Shown: one piece after another, positions 1-7,260 of the stretch
How the letters are laid out: every line of letters starts with the position of its first letter
How positions within the stretch are numbered: the stretch's first letter is position 1
NCBI GenBank assembly: GCA_903887655.1
Contig: CAISQQ010000049.1
Location: forward strand, 1-7,650
Length of the DNA stretch: 7,650 bases
Reading direction: 5' to 3'
DNA from: an uncultured Burkholderiales bacterium
GTDB lineage: Bacteria > Pseudomonadota > Gammaproteobacteria > Burkholderiales > Burkholderiaceae_C
The notes under the pieces: model-generated
Database searches by the model: none
Seen by the model: only the letters and a program-made list of their open reading frames with translations
What the model was told of the DNA's origin: nothing
Program-made: the position numbers and the translations under genes

Positions 1-17
1 CCACAAAACCGAACAGT

Positions 18-1247
18 TCAGCGTTCTGTCCAGAAGCCTTTCAAAGCGCTCAGCCTCTCAAGAAGGGCTCTGGGCAGCCAGTGGTGGGCGCGGCCCACCC
101 GGTAACCCAGGCCTTTGGCGCCCAGGCTGAGCAGCACCTGAGCCACAAAGAGGATCCGAGTCCGTGGGGAGGATCGCATCGCTTCGACCTGGAGCCGGGT
201 GCGCTCGAGACTGCGCAGCACAGCGGTGGCGGTGGGGAGAGCTTGTTGCTCTTGTTGCGCTTGTTGCGTTTGGTGCTCACCGCTCTTGTCTGGACCCAGC
301 CCCAAGGCTTCAAGCGAAGCTTGACCTGCCCAGGACAGCTGAGCCTTGAGCATCTGTAAGCCCTCACTCCCCACCCCTCCAAACTTCTCCAGCAACCAAG
401 GCGCTTGGGCATGAAAGACACCGGTGTCCACATAGCGCTGAAACTCTTCTAGCCAGCTGTAATTGTGCGAATGCTCAACCATGGCCCGTGGCGCATAGGC
501 CACTTTAAAGCCTGACAACAGCAATTGACCCGCCACCCACATGTCTTCGCCCATGATCACCTGGCGCGGAAAACCACCGACCGCCAAGAAGTGACTCAAG
601 CGGTAAGCCGCAAACGAGTCCGAACAAAAAGCCGCTCTGATCCCCAGTCTTGCACGGTCTTCCAAGCTGCGAGACGCACCCTCACTGGGATAGTTGAAAA
701 AGCGAGCTTGCGCGGCCAAGAGCGTGGCGTCGGTGTGGGGGAGTTGTCGGCCATAGACCGCCCCCACCGCGGGGTCGGCAAAAGGCGCCAAGAGTTCACA
801 CAGGGCTTCTTCGCTGGCGAGAATCGCATCTTGCGTCATGAGCAACACGAACTCGGGGGCAGGCTGGCCCCAAGCGCGCGAACGCTCCAGCACCTGTTCA
901 ACCGCCCACTGCCTTGTCCCCCCATGACTGAAGGTCTGCTCGCCTAGGCTCAGCACCTCAAAACCAGCGCTGCGGCTCAAAGCGACTGTGTGGTCGCTCG
1001 AGTGGGAGTCCACCACCCAAACGCTCAAGTCAATACCAAGACGCCCCCTAGGCTCTGCCCCCACGGGCACCGCCCTAAGCACTTGCGACTTCACGCCCGC
1101 GATCCATGCCGGCCAGCGTGCACCCGCGTTCCAGGTGGGCACCAGCAAAGCGACCCGAGTCTGGTGCTTGGGGTGGGGCGATTTGCTCATAGCATCCAGG
1201 CTTATTTCACCCAACAAAAAGCCCTGCGATGTCACGGTGGTGGTCAT
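18..1247 (-). CDS. GT2 family glycosyltransferase, rhamnosyltransferase-like
   Basis: Probable cytoplasmic or membrane-peripheral inverting GT-A enzyme that moves a sugar, possibly rhamnose, from a nucleotide donor to a growing glycan. Seen: nucleotide-binding start LVPTWNAG (35-42), VVDSHSSDHT (78-87), TQD at 138-140 in the place of the DxD metal motif, FCSDSFAAYR (207-216), GGFP (224-227), GED (233-235) and EHSHNYS (258-264). This series is typical of bacterial rhamnosyltransferase-type GT2 proteins. The region after ~280 is less conserved and includes a Gln-rich stretch (325-335). Residues 58-71 look like an insertion. No signal peptide is seen. The start is uncertain: Met1 has no clear ribosome site, and Met20 (base 1190, 390 residues) sits closer to the first conserved strand. 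It lies 82 bases after the HlyD gene on the same strand, so co-transcription is possible but not shown. Donor and acceptor are unknown. Confidence 0.88.
   Translation of the reverse strand: MTTTVTSQGFLLGEISLDAMSKSPHPKHQTRVALLVPTWNAGARWPAWIAGVKSQVLRAVPVGAEPRGRLGIDLSVWVVDSHSSDHTVALSRSAGFEVLSLGEQTFSHGGTRQWAVEQVLERSRAWGQPAPEFVLLMTQDAILASEEALCELLAPFADPAVGAVYGRQLPHTDATLLAAQARFFNYPSEGASRSLEDRARLGIRAAFCSDSFAAYRLSHFLAVGGFPRQVIMGEDMWVAGQLLLSGFKVAYAPRAMVEHSHNYSWLEEFQRYVDTGVFHAQAPWLLEKFGGVGSEGLQMLKAQLSWAGQASLEALGLGPDKSGEHQTQQAQQEQQALPTATAVLRSLERTRLQVEAMRSSPRTRILFVAQVLLSLGAKGLGYRVGRAHHWLPRALLERLSALKGFWTER
242..277 (-). repeat. In-frame 9-bp tandem repeat coding for a Gln-rich stretch
   Basis: On the plus strand there are four adjacent 9-base units: CTTGTTGCT, CTTGTTGCG, CTTGTTGCG and a degenerate TTTGGTGCT. 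Read on the minus strand they give a QQ-x pattern inside the glycosyltransferase (around residues 325-335). Because the unit is three codons long, slippage would change length without breaking the frame. The stretch lies after the catalytic domain, in a likely flexible linker. Confidence 0.8.
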
Positions 1248-1286
1248 CGAAGGGCTCTGGTGATGAAGGTGGGTGTTGTGCTGTTG

Positions 1287-1318
1287 AAGACGGGGGAAAC
1301 GCGTTTCCCCCTGGTCTT
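1287..1318 (-). other. Strong palindromic hairpin between the HlyD and glycosyltransferase genes
   Basis: A perfect 20-base palindrome, GGGGGAAACGCGTTTCCCCC, occupies 1292-1311 in the 82-base gap. Flanking AAGAC (1287-1291) and GTCTT (1314-1318) can extend the stem with a 2-base bulge. In RNA it would fold into an 8-bp stem with a CGCG loop, plus 5 more pairs. There is no run of U after it on the minus-strand transcript, so it is not a classical intrinsic terminator. It could act as an mRNA-processing or decay barrier, a weak attenuator, or a protein-binding palindrome. It marks the boundary between the secretion genes and the glycosyltransferase. Confidence 0.7.
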
Positions 1319-1329
1319 GAACGCGTCGT

Positions 1330-2712
1330 TCACTCTTCTTTCATGGAGGCGGCAATGCGCTTGGTCAAGGGGTGGAGCAAATACGTCAAGAACGTGCGCT
1401 CACCGGTTTTGATCAAGACCTCGGCGGGCATGCCAGGCTGCAGGATGCGCGAGCCCAACTGCTGCGTGCCCTTCGGGGTGACCTCCACCCGGGCCAAGTA
1501 ATACATCTGCGTGCCCATGGGGGTTTGCTCATTGACCACATCCGACGACAAGGACACCAAGGTCGCGTCGAGCACCAAACCGGGCGAATTGGCAAAGGTG
1601 GAAAAACGCACCTCGACCGATTGGCCCTTGTGCACTTTGTCGATGATGTGGGGGGGGATTTTGGCGTCGATCAACAAGGACTCGCCCAAGGGCACCACGT
1701 CCATGAGGCGCTGGCCGGGCGTCACAACGCCGCCCACCGAACTCACGGCCATGCCAATGACTTGACCGTCGACGGGGGTTTTGATCTGCGTTCTGGCCAA
1801 CTCTTCGGTGACGGCCCTCAATTTGTCTTGGCCCGACTGCACCTCGCGCCTGACGTCGGCGAGTTGTGTGGAGACCTCCTTCAAGTACTCTTGGCGGCGC
1901 TGCTGGATGCGCTGCGTCACCTCGGCTTGTGAGCGCTGGATGCGGTTCAAGTTGCCTTGCAAGTCGGCCATCAGGGACATCAACTCGGACTGGGACTGCT
2001 CGAGCTGCAAGAGCTGGTTCTTGGGCGCATAACCGAGATCGGCCAATTCGCGAATGGAGGCGACTTGTTTGCTTTGCAAAGCGGCTTGCTCTTTGCGGTT
2101 TTGCAGCATCAAGGTGGTGCTGGCAAACTGGGCGCGCAGGCCTTCGATGTTTTCCTGGGCGGCTTGGAGCTCGGCCTCCAGGGCTGAGCGGCGCGAGTGA
2201 AAGAGCTGGGTCTGCGTTTGCATGTGCTGAGCGACCAAGGGGTCGGCTGCTGACTTGATCAAATCGGGGTGGAATGCGATTTGGGCCAGGCCTTGCTGCT
2301 CGGCCAAGAGGCGGCTCTCGGCCGCGCGCTGGCCCATGTAGTTTTGACGCACCGATTCGAAATTGGCTTTGGAGATGCCTTCATCGAGCTCAATCAAAAC
2401 GTCACCGGCCTTGACCATTTGGCCTTCCTTGACCAAGACATCGTGCACCACCCCACCGTTCATGTGTTGAATGGTTTTGCGCTTGGAGGCAATGGAGACC
2501 AAGCCGGAGGCGGAGACGCCCTCGTCCAAGGGCGCCAACACCGCCCACAGCACAAAGGCACCAAAGCCCACAATCAGCACCCAAAAACCCATCCGGATGG
2601 GTTTGTTGGTGTCGCCGTGATCGTCCAGGGCGTGCGCGGGCTCGACATCGGTGATGTCGTTGCCGCCAGCGGGTCGAAGCTGGCCTTGGCTCGTTTTATT
2701 CCAATTGCTCAT
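1330..2712 (-). CDS. Type I secretion membrane fusion protein, HlyD family
   Basis: Periplasmic adaptor that links the inner-membrane ABC transporter to a TolC-like outer-membrane channel. Domain order: short cytoplasmic N-terminus (1-40), one membrane helix (~41-60), first half of a lipoyl-like domain (~77-110, with the GGVVHDVLVKEGQMVKAGDVL pattern broken across the fold), a long Gln/Glu/Arg-rich coiled-coil hairpin (~115-305), the second lipoyl half (KTPVDGQVIGMAVSSVGGVV begins at 311), beta-barrel regions, and the conserved C-terminal PGMPAEVLIKTGERTFLTYLLHPL region (426-449). The length of 460 residues fits PrtE/HlyD-type adaptors. The ATG overlaps the stop of the upstream ABC gene as ATGA, and an AGAGGA ribosome site lies 7 bases upstream. 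A specific symbol such as prtE is not justified because the substrate is unknown. Confidence 0.95.
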   Translation of the reverse strand: MSNWNKTSQGQLRPAGGNDITDVEPAHALDDHGDTNKPIRMGFWVLIVGFGAFVLWAVLAPLDEGVSASGLVSIASKRKTIQHMNGGVVHDVLVKEGQMVKAGDVLIELDEGISKANFESVRQNYMGQRAAESRLLAEQQGLAQIAFHPDLIKSAADPLVAQHMQTQTQLFHSRRSALEAELQAAQENIEGLRAQFASTTLMLQNRKEQAALQSKQVASIRELADLGYAPKNQLLQLEQSQSELMSLMADLQGNLNRIQRSQAEVTQRIQQRRQEYLKEVSTQLADVRREVQSGQDKLRAVTEELARTQIKTPVDGQVIGMAVSSVGGVVTPGQRLMDVVPLGESLLIDAKIPPHIIDKVHKGQSVEVRFSTFANSPGLVLDATLVSLSSDVVNEQTPMGTQMYYLARVEVTPKGTQQLGSRILQPGMPAEVLIKTGERTFLTYLLHPLTKRIAASMKEE

Positions 2713-4421
2713 GATGAAGTCCTCTGTTGCCCATGGGGCTCAACTGTTGTCTGTGTGGCGGGATCCGCCAAGGTTCCGAATTGCTTGATCACACCGTCTT
2801 CCATCACCAACACGCGGTCGGCAACGCTCAATAAATTGCGCTGGTGCACCACCATGAAGACGGTGCAGTGGCGGCTTCTCAACTCCTGAACGGTTCGGAT
2901 GAGGGCGGCCTCGCCCACGTCGTCCAAATTGGCGTTGGGCTCGTCCAAGACGATGAGTTCGGGGTCGGCGTAAATGGCGCGCGCCAAGCCCACGCGCTGG
3001 CGCTGCCCACCCGAGAGCATGCCACCGGCCTCACCCATGGGGGTGTCGTAACCTTTGGGAAAGCGCAAAATCATGTCATGGATGCCGGTGTGCTTGGCCG
3101 CTTCAATCACCTTGAAGGCGTCGATTTGGCCAAAGCGCCCGATGTTCTCGGCAATGGTGCCCTCAAAGAGCTCAATGTCTTGGGGCAAATAACCCACGTG
3201 CGGCCCCAAATCGTCGCGCGACCACGACTCGATGGCTTGGCCGTCCATGAGCACGCGACCCTTGACATCGGGCCAGATGCCGATCATGCAGCGCGCCAAG
3301 GTCGACTTGCCCGCACCGGACGGGCCCACAATCGCGACCACCTCACCGGGGCGGAAATGGGCATTGAGCCCTTTCAAAATCGGGGTCTTGCGCCCAGGCG
3401 CTGTGGCCACCAAATTGTCCAGGGTGATCTGGGCCTTCACGTCGCGAGAGACAAAATGCGCTTGACGCTCCGGGTGGCGCTCCATCAAGGCTTCCAAGCG
3501 GTCGTAAGAGGCCTTGGCGTCGGCAAACTGCTTCCAAGTCGAGACCAAAATACTGATCGGGCGAAGGGCATTGGAGACCAGTGCGTTGGAGGCCACCATG
3601 GCGCCCACACTGATCTCGCCGCGCATGGCCAGCCACGCGCCCAAGCCCAAAATGAGCGACTGCTGGCTGTACTGCACAAACTTGATCACCGCTTGCACTT
3701 GCTGCTGCAGATGCTGGGCGTGGCTGGTTTGGTCCAACTGGTCTTGGTAGAGGGCTCCCCAGTGGCGGCGCAAGTGATTCATCATGCCTAAGGCTTCCAC
3801 CGTTTCGCTGTGGCGCAACTTGCCCATCAAATAGGTGCTGGTCTTCATCTGCGCCTCGTTGGCGTTTTCATTGCCTTTGCCGGTGAGCTTGTGGCTGTAC
3901 CAGGCCATGAAGCCGAGCAAGATGGTGAAGAAAATGGCCGACCATCCCAAAACCGGGTGCATCAAATAAAGCACCACGATGTAGACCGGTGTCCAGGGCG
4001 TGTCAAAGATGGCAAAGATGCCGTTGCCGGTCAAGAACTGACGCAAATTGGTGAGGTCGGTGAAGGACTGCACCGGGTTGTGGGCGACTTGGTTCAGTTG
4101 TGCATCAAAGCTTGACTTGAACACCCGCGAGTTCAAGAACTCATCAAAGCGCACCCCAGCTCGCACCAAGAGTCTAGACCTCACCCATTCCGAGAACGCC
4201 ATGATGGCAAACAAAAAGGTGGTGATGAGGGTGAGGCTGATCAAGGTGAACTCGTTTTGGCTGAGCATCACGCGGTCAAACACTTGCAGCATGTAAAGAG
4301 TGGGCGCCAGCATGAGCATGTTGGCAAAGAAGCTGAAAATACCCACCCAAACGAATTCGCGCTTGAAGCTCAAAATACTGCGCCCGAGCTCGCTGCTGGA
4401 CAAAGCGGTGAAGCGGCTCAT
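2709..4421 (-). CDS. Type I secretion ABC transporter, PrtD family (second of a tandem pair)
   Basis: Inner-membrane exporter subunit with fused membrane and ATPase domains. The N-terminus goes straight into the membrane domain, with the LAPTLYMLQVFDRV motif (38-51) typical of PrtD-type exporters. There is no C39 peptidase or peptidase-like domain. Membrane helices lie around 24-46, 57-78, 142-178 and 248-285. The nucleotide-binding domain has Walker A GPSGAGKST (366-374), Q-loop YLPQ (411-414), signature LSGGQ (469-473), Walker B VLDEP (491-495) with catalytic Glu494, D-loop NLD (498-500) and H-loop His526. All ATPase residues are present, so neither sequence nor length (570 residues) suggests a degenerate partner. 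The ATG overlaps the stop of the first ABC gene as ATGA, preceded by AGGAGG at a 6-base spacing. It probably pairs with the first ABC protein, although separate homodimers cannot be excluded. Confidence 0.95.
   Translation of the reverse strand: MSRFTALSSSELGRSILSFKREFVWVGIFSFFANMLMLAPTLYMLQVFDRVMLSQNEFTLISLTLITTFLFAIMAFSEWVRSRLLVRAGVRFDEFLNSRVFKSSFDAQLNQVAHNPVQSFTDLTNLRQFLTGNGIFAIFDTPWTPVYIVVLYLMHPVLGWSAIFFTILLGFMAWYSHKLTGKGNENANEAQMKTSTYLMGKLRHSETVEALGMMNHLRRHWGALYQDQLDQTSHAQHLQQQVQAVIKFVQYSQQSLILGLGAWLAMRGEISVGAMVASNALVSNALRPISILVSTWKQFADAKASYDRLEALMERHPERQAHFVSRDVKAQITLDNLVATAPGRKTPILKGLNAHFRPGEVVAIVGPSGAGKSTLARCMIGIWPDVKGRVLMDGQAIESWSRDDLGPHVGYLPQDIELFEGTIAENIGRFGQIDAFKVIEAAKHTGIHDMILRFPKGYDTPMGEAGGMLSGGQRQRVGLARAIYADPELIVLDEPNANLDDVGEAALIRTVQELRSRHCTVFMVVHQRNLLSVADRVLVMEDGVIKQFGTLADPATQTTVEPHGQQRTSS
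2720..2725 (-). promoter_or_regulatory. Ribosome binding site of the HlyD-family gene
   Basis: AGAGGA lies 7 bases before the ATG at 2712-2710, within the end of the second ABC gene. It supports this start and coupled translation. Confidence 0.75.
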
Positions 4422-6310
4422 GACTGGCCTCCTGGTTTGGTGGCGGGTCGAGCGGCCATGGCGGCCATCGAGGGCACTGGCGCTGTGGTGAAGGTGGGCG
4501 TGCGAGTGGGGGTCGCGCTCGGGGCCCCGGGTGGGCCACTGCGAGGGGCACTGGGAACGGGAGCGCCAGCGGAGCCAGGTGCGCCAGGTGCAACCAATCC
4601 CTGCTGCTCGGCCTGGGCTTTTTGCAGCGCCGCGAGCACCTCGTCACGCGGGCCAAACAGCATCACCTGGCCTTCTCTGAGCATCAAGAGTTTGTCGGCT
4701 TGGGGCAACACGCTCGTGCGGTGGGTGATCACCAAGACACTCGCGCCTTGGGTCTTGAGCGTGGCCAAGGTTTTCATGAGGGCCTCTTCGCCGGCCTCGT
4801 CCAAATTGGAGTTGGGCTCGTCCAAGACCACCAGTTTGGGGTGGCCGTAAATGGCACGGGCCAAGGCCACGCGCTGGCGCTGACCGCCCGACAGGATCGA
4901 GCCCTCTTCACCAATGCGGGTTTGCAGTCCTTGCGGGAGAGCGTTGGTCATCTCGCGCAGTCCCACCTGATCGATCACGCGCTGCACCTCTTGCATGTCC
5001 ACCTGGCCAAAACGCGCGATGTTCTCGGCCAAGGTGCCATCAAAGAGCTCCACCGTTTGGGGCAGATAGCCCAGGTGTGGGCCGAGTTCATCCTTGTTCC
5101 AATTGAACACATCGGCGCCGTCGAGCCTCACCTTGCCTTGCAAGGCGGGCCACAAGCCCATGATGAGGCGTGCGAGGGTCGTCTTGCCCGAGGCAGAAGG
5201 ACCGATGATCATCACCGTCTCGCCTGGCGACACCGCAAAACTCACCCCCCGCAAAATCGGAATTTGACTCATCGGTGCACTGGCAATGACGCCCTCGACC
5301 GTCAACACCCCTTTGGGAGGAGGAAGCGGCATCGACTCGCCTTTTGGCGGAAAGAAACTGAGCAAATCTTCCAAGCGCTGGTAGGCGTCGCGGGCATTGA
5401 CCACGAGCCGCCACTGTGCGACCAACTGCGCGAGCGGCTGCAGCACCTTGCCCCCCAGAATCGAAGCCACCATCATCATGCCCCCGCCACCAAGCATCTC
5501 GCCCTTGATGGTGAGCCAGCAAGCCGCCCCCAAGAGCAGCGAGCTTTGCAAGGTTTGGATCAACTTGGAGATGGCGTTGTTGGCACCGGCCGTGTCCGAG
5601 GCGTTGGCTTGGAGTTGCAAGAATTTGCGCTGCTTGACCATCCATTTGGCGTGGATGTTGCCCATCATGCCCATGGCCTCAATCACCTGGGCGTTTCTGA
5701 GGGTGCCGTTGGCGTAGTTTTGCGCATCGATGGCGCCGCGGTTGGCTTCGGTCAAGACCGGCATGGTTTTTTGTTCGGTGTTGTAGGCGATGTAGACCTG
5801 CACCATGGCGCCGAGCATCGCCATGACCCCAAGCCAAGGGCTCACAATGAAGACGATGATCAAAAACACCAAAGCCATCGGGGCATCGAGCATGGCCATG
5901 ATGGCGCCCGAGGGCAAGAATTCGCGCAGGGTTTTGAGGTCATTGAAGCCTTGGATGGTGCCGCCTGGGATGCGCTTGACATTGGCCTCAAAGGCGATGT
6001 CAAAGAGGCGGCGGCGAAAGTGGCGATCAAAGTTCAAGGCGAGCTGCTGAAAGAAGTCGTGGCGCACGAGCTCCAAGAGCTCCATCATGACGTAGCTGCC
6101 GATCACCAAGACGGTGAGCATGATGAGGGTGACCATGCTCCTGGAGTTGATCACGCGGTCATAGACCTCGAGCATGTAGACGGTGGGCGCGAGCGACAAC
6201 GTGCCGATCATCAAACTGTAGAGGATGGCGCGCCGATAGGTGTCGATTTGTTCGCGCAGGTATTTGGCCACCACCTTGGGGGACCTCGCGCCGGCCGTGT
6301 TGGCGTTCAT
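4418..6310 (-). CDS. Type I secretion ABC transporter, PrtD family, with Pro/Ala-rich C-terminal tail (first of a tandem pair)
   Basis: Inner-membrane exporter subunit. The membrane domain carries LAPTVYMLEVYDRV (40-53) and helices near 29-47, 60-79, 138-178 and 248-290. The region around 272-280 is rich in Gly and Met. The ATPase domain has Walker A GPSASGKTT (370-378), Q-loop YLPQ (415-418), LSGGQ (473-477), Walker B LVVLDEP (493-499) with Glu498, D-loop NLD (502-504) and H-loop His530. No peptidase-like N-terminal domain is present. The ABC fold ends near 568. A tail of about 60 residues, almost all Pro, Ala, Gly, Ser and Thr, follows and is not usual in PrtD proteins, which run to about 575 residues. 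The ATG overlaps the stop of the upstream TnpB-like gene as ATGA, with an AGGGAG ribosome site 7 bases upstream. It is likely co-translated with, and partnered to, the 570-residue ABC protein. Confidence 0.95.
   Translation of the reverse strand: MNANTAGARSPKVVAKYLREQIDTYRRAILYSLMIGTLSLAPTVYMLEVYDRVINSRSMVTLIMLTVLVIGSYVMMELLELVRHDFFQQLALNFDRHFRRRLFDIAFEANVKRIPGGTIQGFNDLKTLREFLPSGAIMAMLDAPMALVFLIIVFIVSPWLGVMAMLGAMVQVYIAYNTEQKTMPVLTEANRGAIDAQNYANGTLRNAQVIEAMGMMGNIHAKWMVKQRKFLQLQANASDTAGANNAISKLIQTLQSSLLLGAACWLTIKGEMLGGGGMMMVASILGGKVLQPLAQLVAQWRLVVNARDAYQRLEDLLSFFPPKGESMPLPPPKGVLTVEGVIASAPMSQIPILRGVSFAVSPGETVMIIGPSASGKTTLARLIMGLWPALQGKVRLDGADVFNWNKDELGPHLGYLPQTVELFDGTLAENIARFGQVDMQEVQRVIDQVGLREMTNALPQGLQTRIGEEGSILSGGQRQRVALARAIYGHPKLVVLDEPNSNLDEAGEEALMKTLATLKTQGASVLVITHRTSVLPQADKLLMLREGQVMLFGPRDEVLAALQKAQAEQQGLVAPGAPGSAGAPVPSAPRSGPPGAPSATPTRTPTFTTAPVPSMAAMAARPATKPGGQS
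4428..4433 (-). promoter_or_regulatory. Ribosome binding site of the second ABC transporter gene
   Basis: A consensus AGGAGG lies 6 bases before the ATG at 4421-4419, within the end of the first ABC gene. This is the strongest ribosome site in the window and fixes the start. Confidence 0.85.
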
Positions 6311-7260
6311 GAAGACGCTCCCTTTAAAGTGTTGACCTGGGCCTGAGCGGCCTCTTGGGTGACCGTCACATTGAGGCCGGCCTGGGCGCTGACGTGTTGC
6401 ATGACCATGGTTTTGAGTTTCATATCGGTGGGAACAGGGGGCACAACTTGTGTCATGAAGGGTTGAGCGGCACCACCCACTGCAGCCGCGTGAGCGCCGG
6501 CCCTTGCAGAGCCCAGCGGGTTCAACATCAATTGAATGCCGGCCGTGAACGCTTGGGGGTGAACGGACGGCGGGAATGCGGGGAGTGCGGGGGGGGTGGG
6601 AGGTGTTGGCGGTGCGGAAGGTGTGGGCGCTGAGGACAACTGGGCCTTGTCGGCTTCTTCGACCAGCACATACTCGGGCAAGAAGGAGGCGGCGCCCTCG
6701 TCTTGGCCTTGGGTCTCTTCTTCCAATTGCGCCAAGTCGTCGGCGAAGCTGAAATTGAGGGTGAAGACCTCGTCGGTCAAATTGAGCACGACCTCGCTCA
6801 ACTTCAAGGTTTTGAAGCGGGCCAAGTCCTCGGCACTCAAATTCACCTCAAAGCGCATGCGCCCATCCAAGGTGTACATGGACAAGGAGCCGGGCTTCAA
6901 GCTCAGGGTGTGGCGATCGAAGTAAACCGGTGCGGTCGGTAAAAACTGCAAGAGGGGCAAGGTTTTGTCGCTGTAGCGCTCAATATTGAAGGGGCTTTGC
7001 TCGGCTTGAAAGATCAGCCGGCTGGTTCGGGAGACCGAGTAAATGGCATTGCACACCATTTGTGAGCCAATTTGAGGAAACTGCTCTCTTAAACTGCGGT
7101 ACATCATGTGGTGCAAGGCCACGCGACTCCAACAGCGGGTGTCCCTCACCACCGGCGCCAAGGCATTGCACACCAACGCAAACGCGTTTTGCAGCGCAAC
7201 GAGCTTGCCCACCTGTTCAGGGGTGGTGGTGAGCGGAATGGAAAGGGTGGAAATATTCAT
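6307..7260 (-). CDS. TnpB-like (IS605 OrfB) recognition-half protein lacking the RuvC nuclease, with Pro-rich C-terminal extension
   Basis: Function unknown. Residues ~5-172 follow the N-terminal half of IS605-type TnpB: a first strand with a TPEQ motif (13-16), a helical REC-like region with NAFALVCNALAPVV, LHHMMYRSLREQF (49-61) and GSQMVCNAI (65-73), then WED-like strands with VYFDRHTLSL (112-121), YTLDGRMRF (129-137) and LNLTDEVFTLNFSF (159-172). In TnpB the RuvC domain, with its GVDxG motif, begins just after this point. Here it is replaced by an acidic stretch (174-189), a Pro-rich linker (209-232) and an unrecognised C-terminus (235-317). No membrane helix or signal peptide is seen. The gene is first in the secretion operon and its stop overlaps the next start, which argues for a maintained gene rather than a decaying insertion-sequence fragment. 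The start has no Shine-Dalgarno sequence. The TnpB relation is from recall of the family pattern, not a search; the coding call itself is firm. Confidence 0.85.
   Translation of the reverse strand: MNISTLSIPLTTTPEQVGKLVALQNAFALVCNALAPVVRDTRCWSRVALHHMMYRSLREQFPQIGSQMVCNAIYSVSRTSRLIFQAEQSPFNIERYSDKTLPLLQFLPTAPVYFDRHTLSLKPGSLSMYTLDGRMRFEVNLSAEDLARFKTLKLSEVVLNLTDEVFTLNFSFADDLAQLEEETQGQDEGAASFLPEYVLVEEADKAQLSSAPTPSAPPTPPTPPALPAFPPSVHPQAFTAGIQLMLNPLGSARAGAHAAAVGGAAQPFMTQVVPPVPTDMKLKTMVMQHVSAQAGLNVTVTQEAAQAQVNTLKGASS
6318..6324 (-). promoter_or_regulatory. Ribosome binding site of the first ABC transporter gene
   Basis: AAGGGAG on the minus strand ends 7 bases before the ATG at 6310-6308, inside the last codons of the TnpB-like gene. 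With the ATGA overlap it supports this start and translational coupling. Confidence 0.75.

Noticed and set aside
2269..2889. 206-codon open frame on the plus strand
   Set aside because: It is antisense to the HlyD gene and the end of the ABC gene, with no family resemblance.
2844..3791. 315-codon open frame on the plus strand
   Set aside because: It is antisense to the second ABC gene with the same His/Gln/Gly-rich mirror composition and no recognisable motif.
2709..6310. Degenerate ATP site in one ABC protein
   Set aside because: Checked Walker A, Q-loop, signature, Walker B Glu and H-loop His in both proteins; all are canonical.
4622..6346. 574-codon open frame on the plus strand
   Set aside because: It is exactly antisense to the first ABC gene. 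The translation is His/Gln/Gly-rich with no domain, a common by-product of GC-rich codon bias.
6307..7260. Intact insertion sequence or CRISPR-associated nuclease
   Set aside because: No RuvC motifs, no TnpA gene, no insertion-sequence ends or target duplication and no CRISPR repeats are present. Only the N-terminal TnpB-like half is recognisable.
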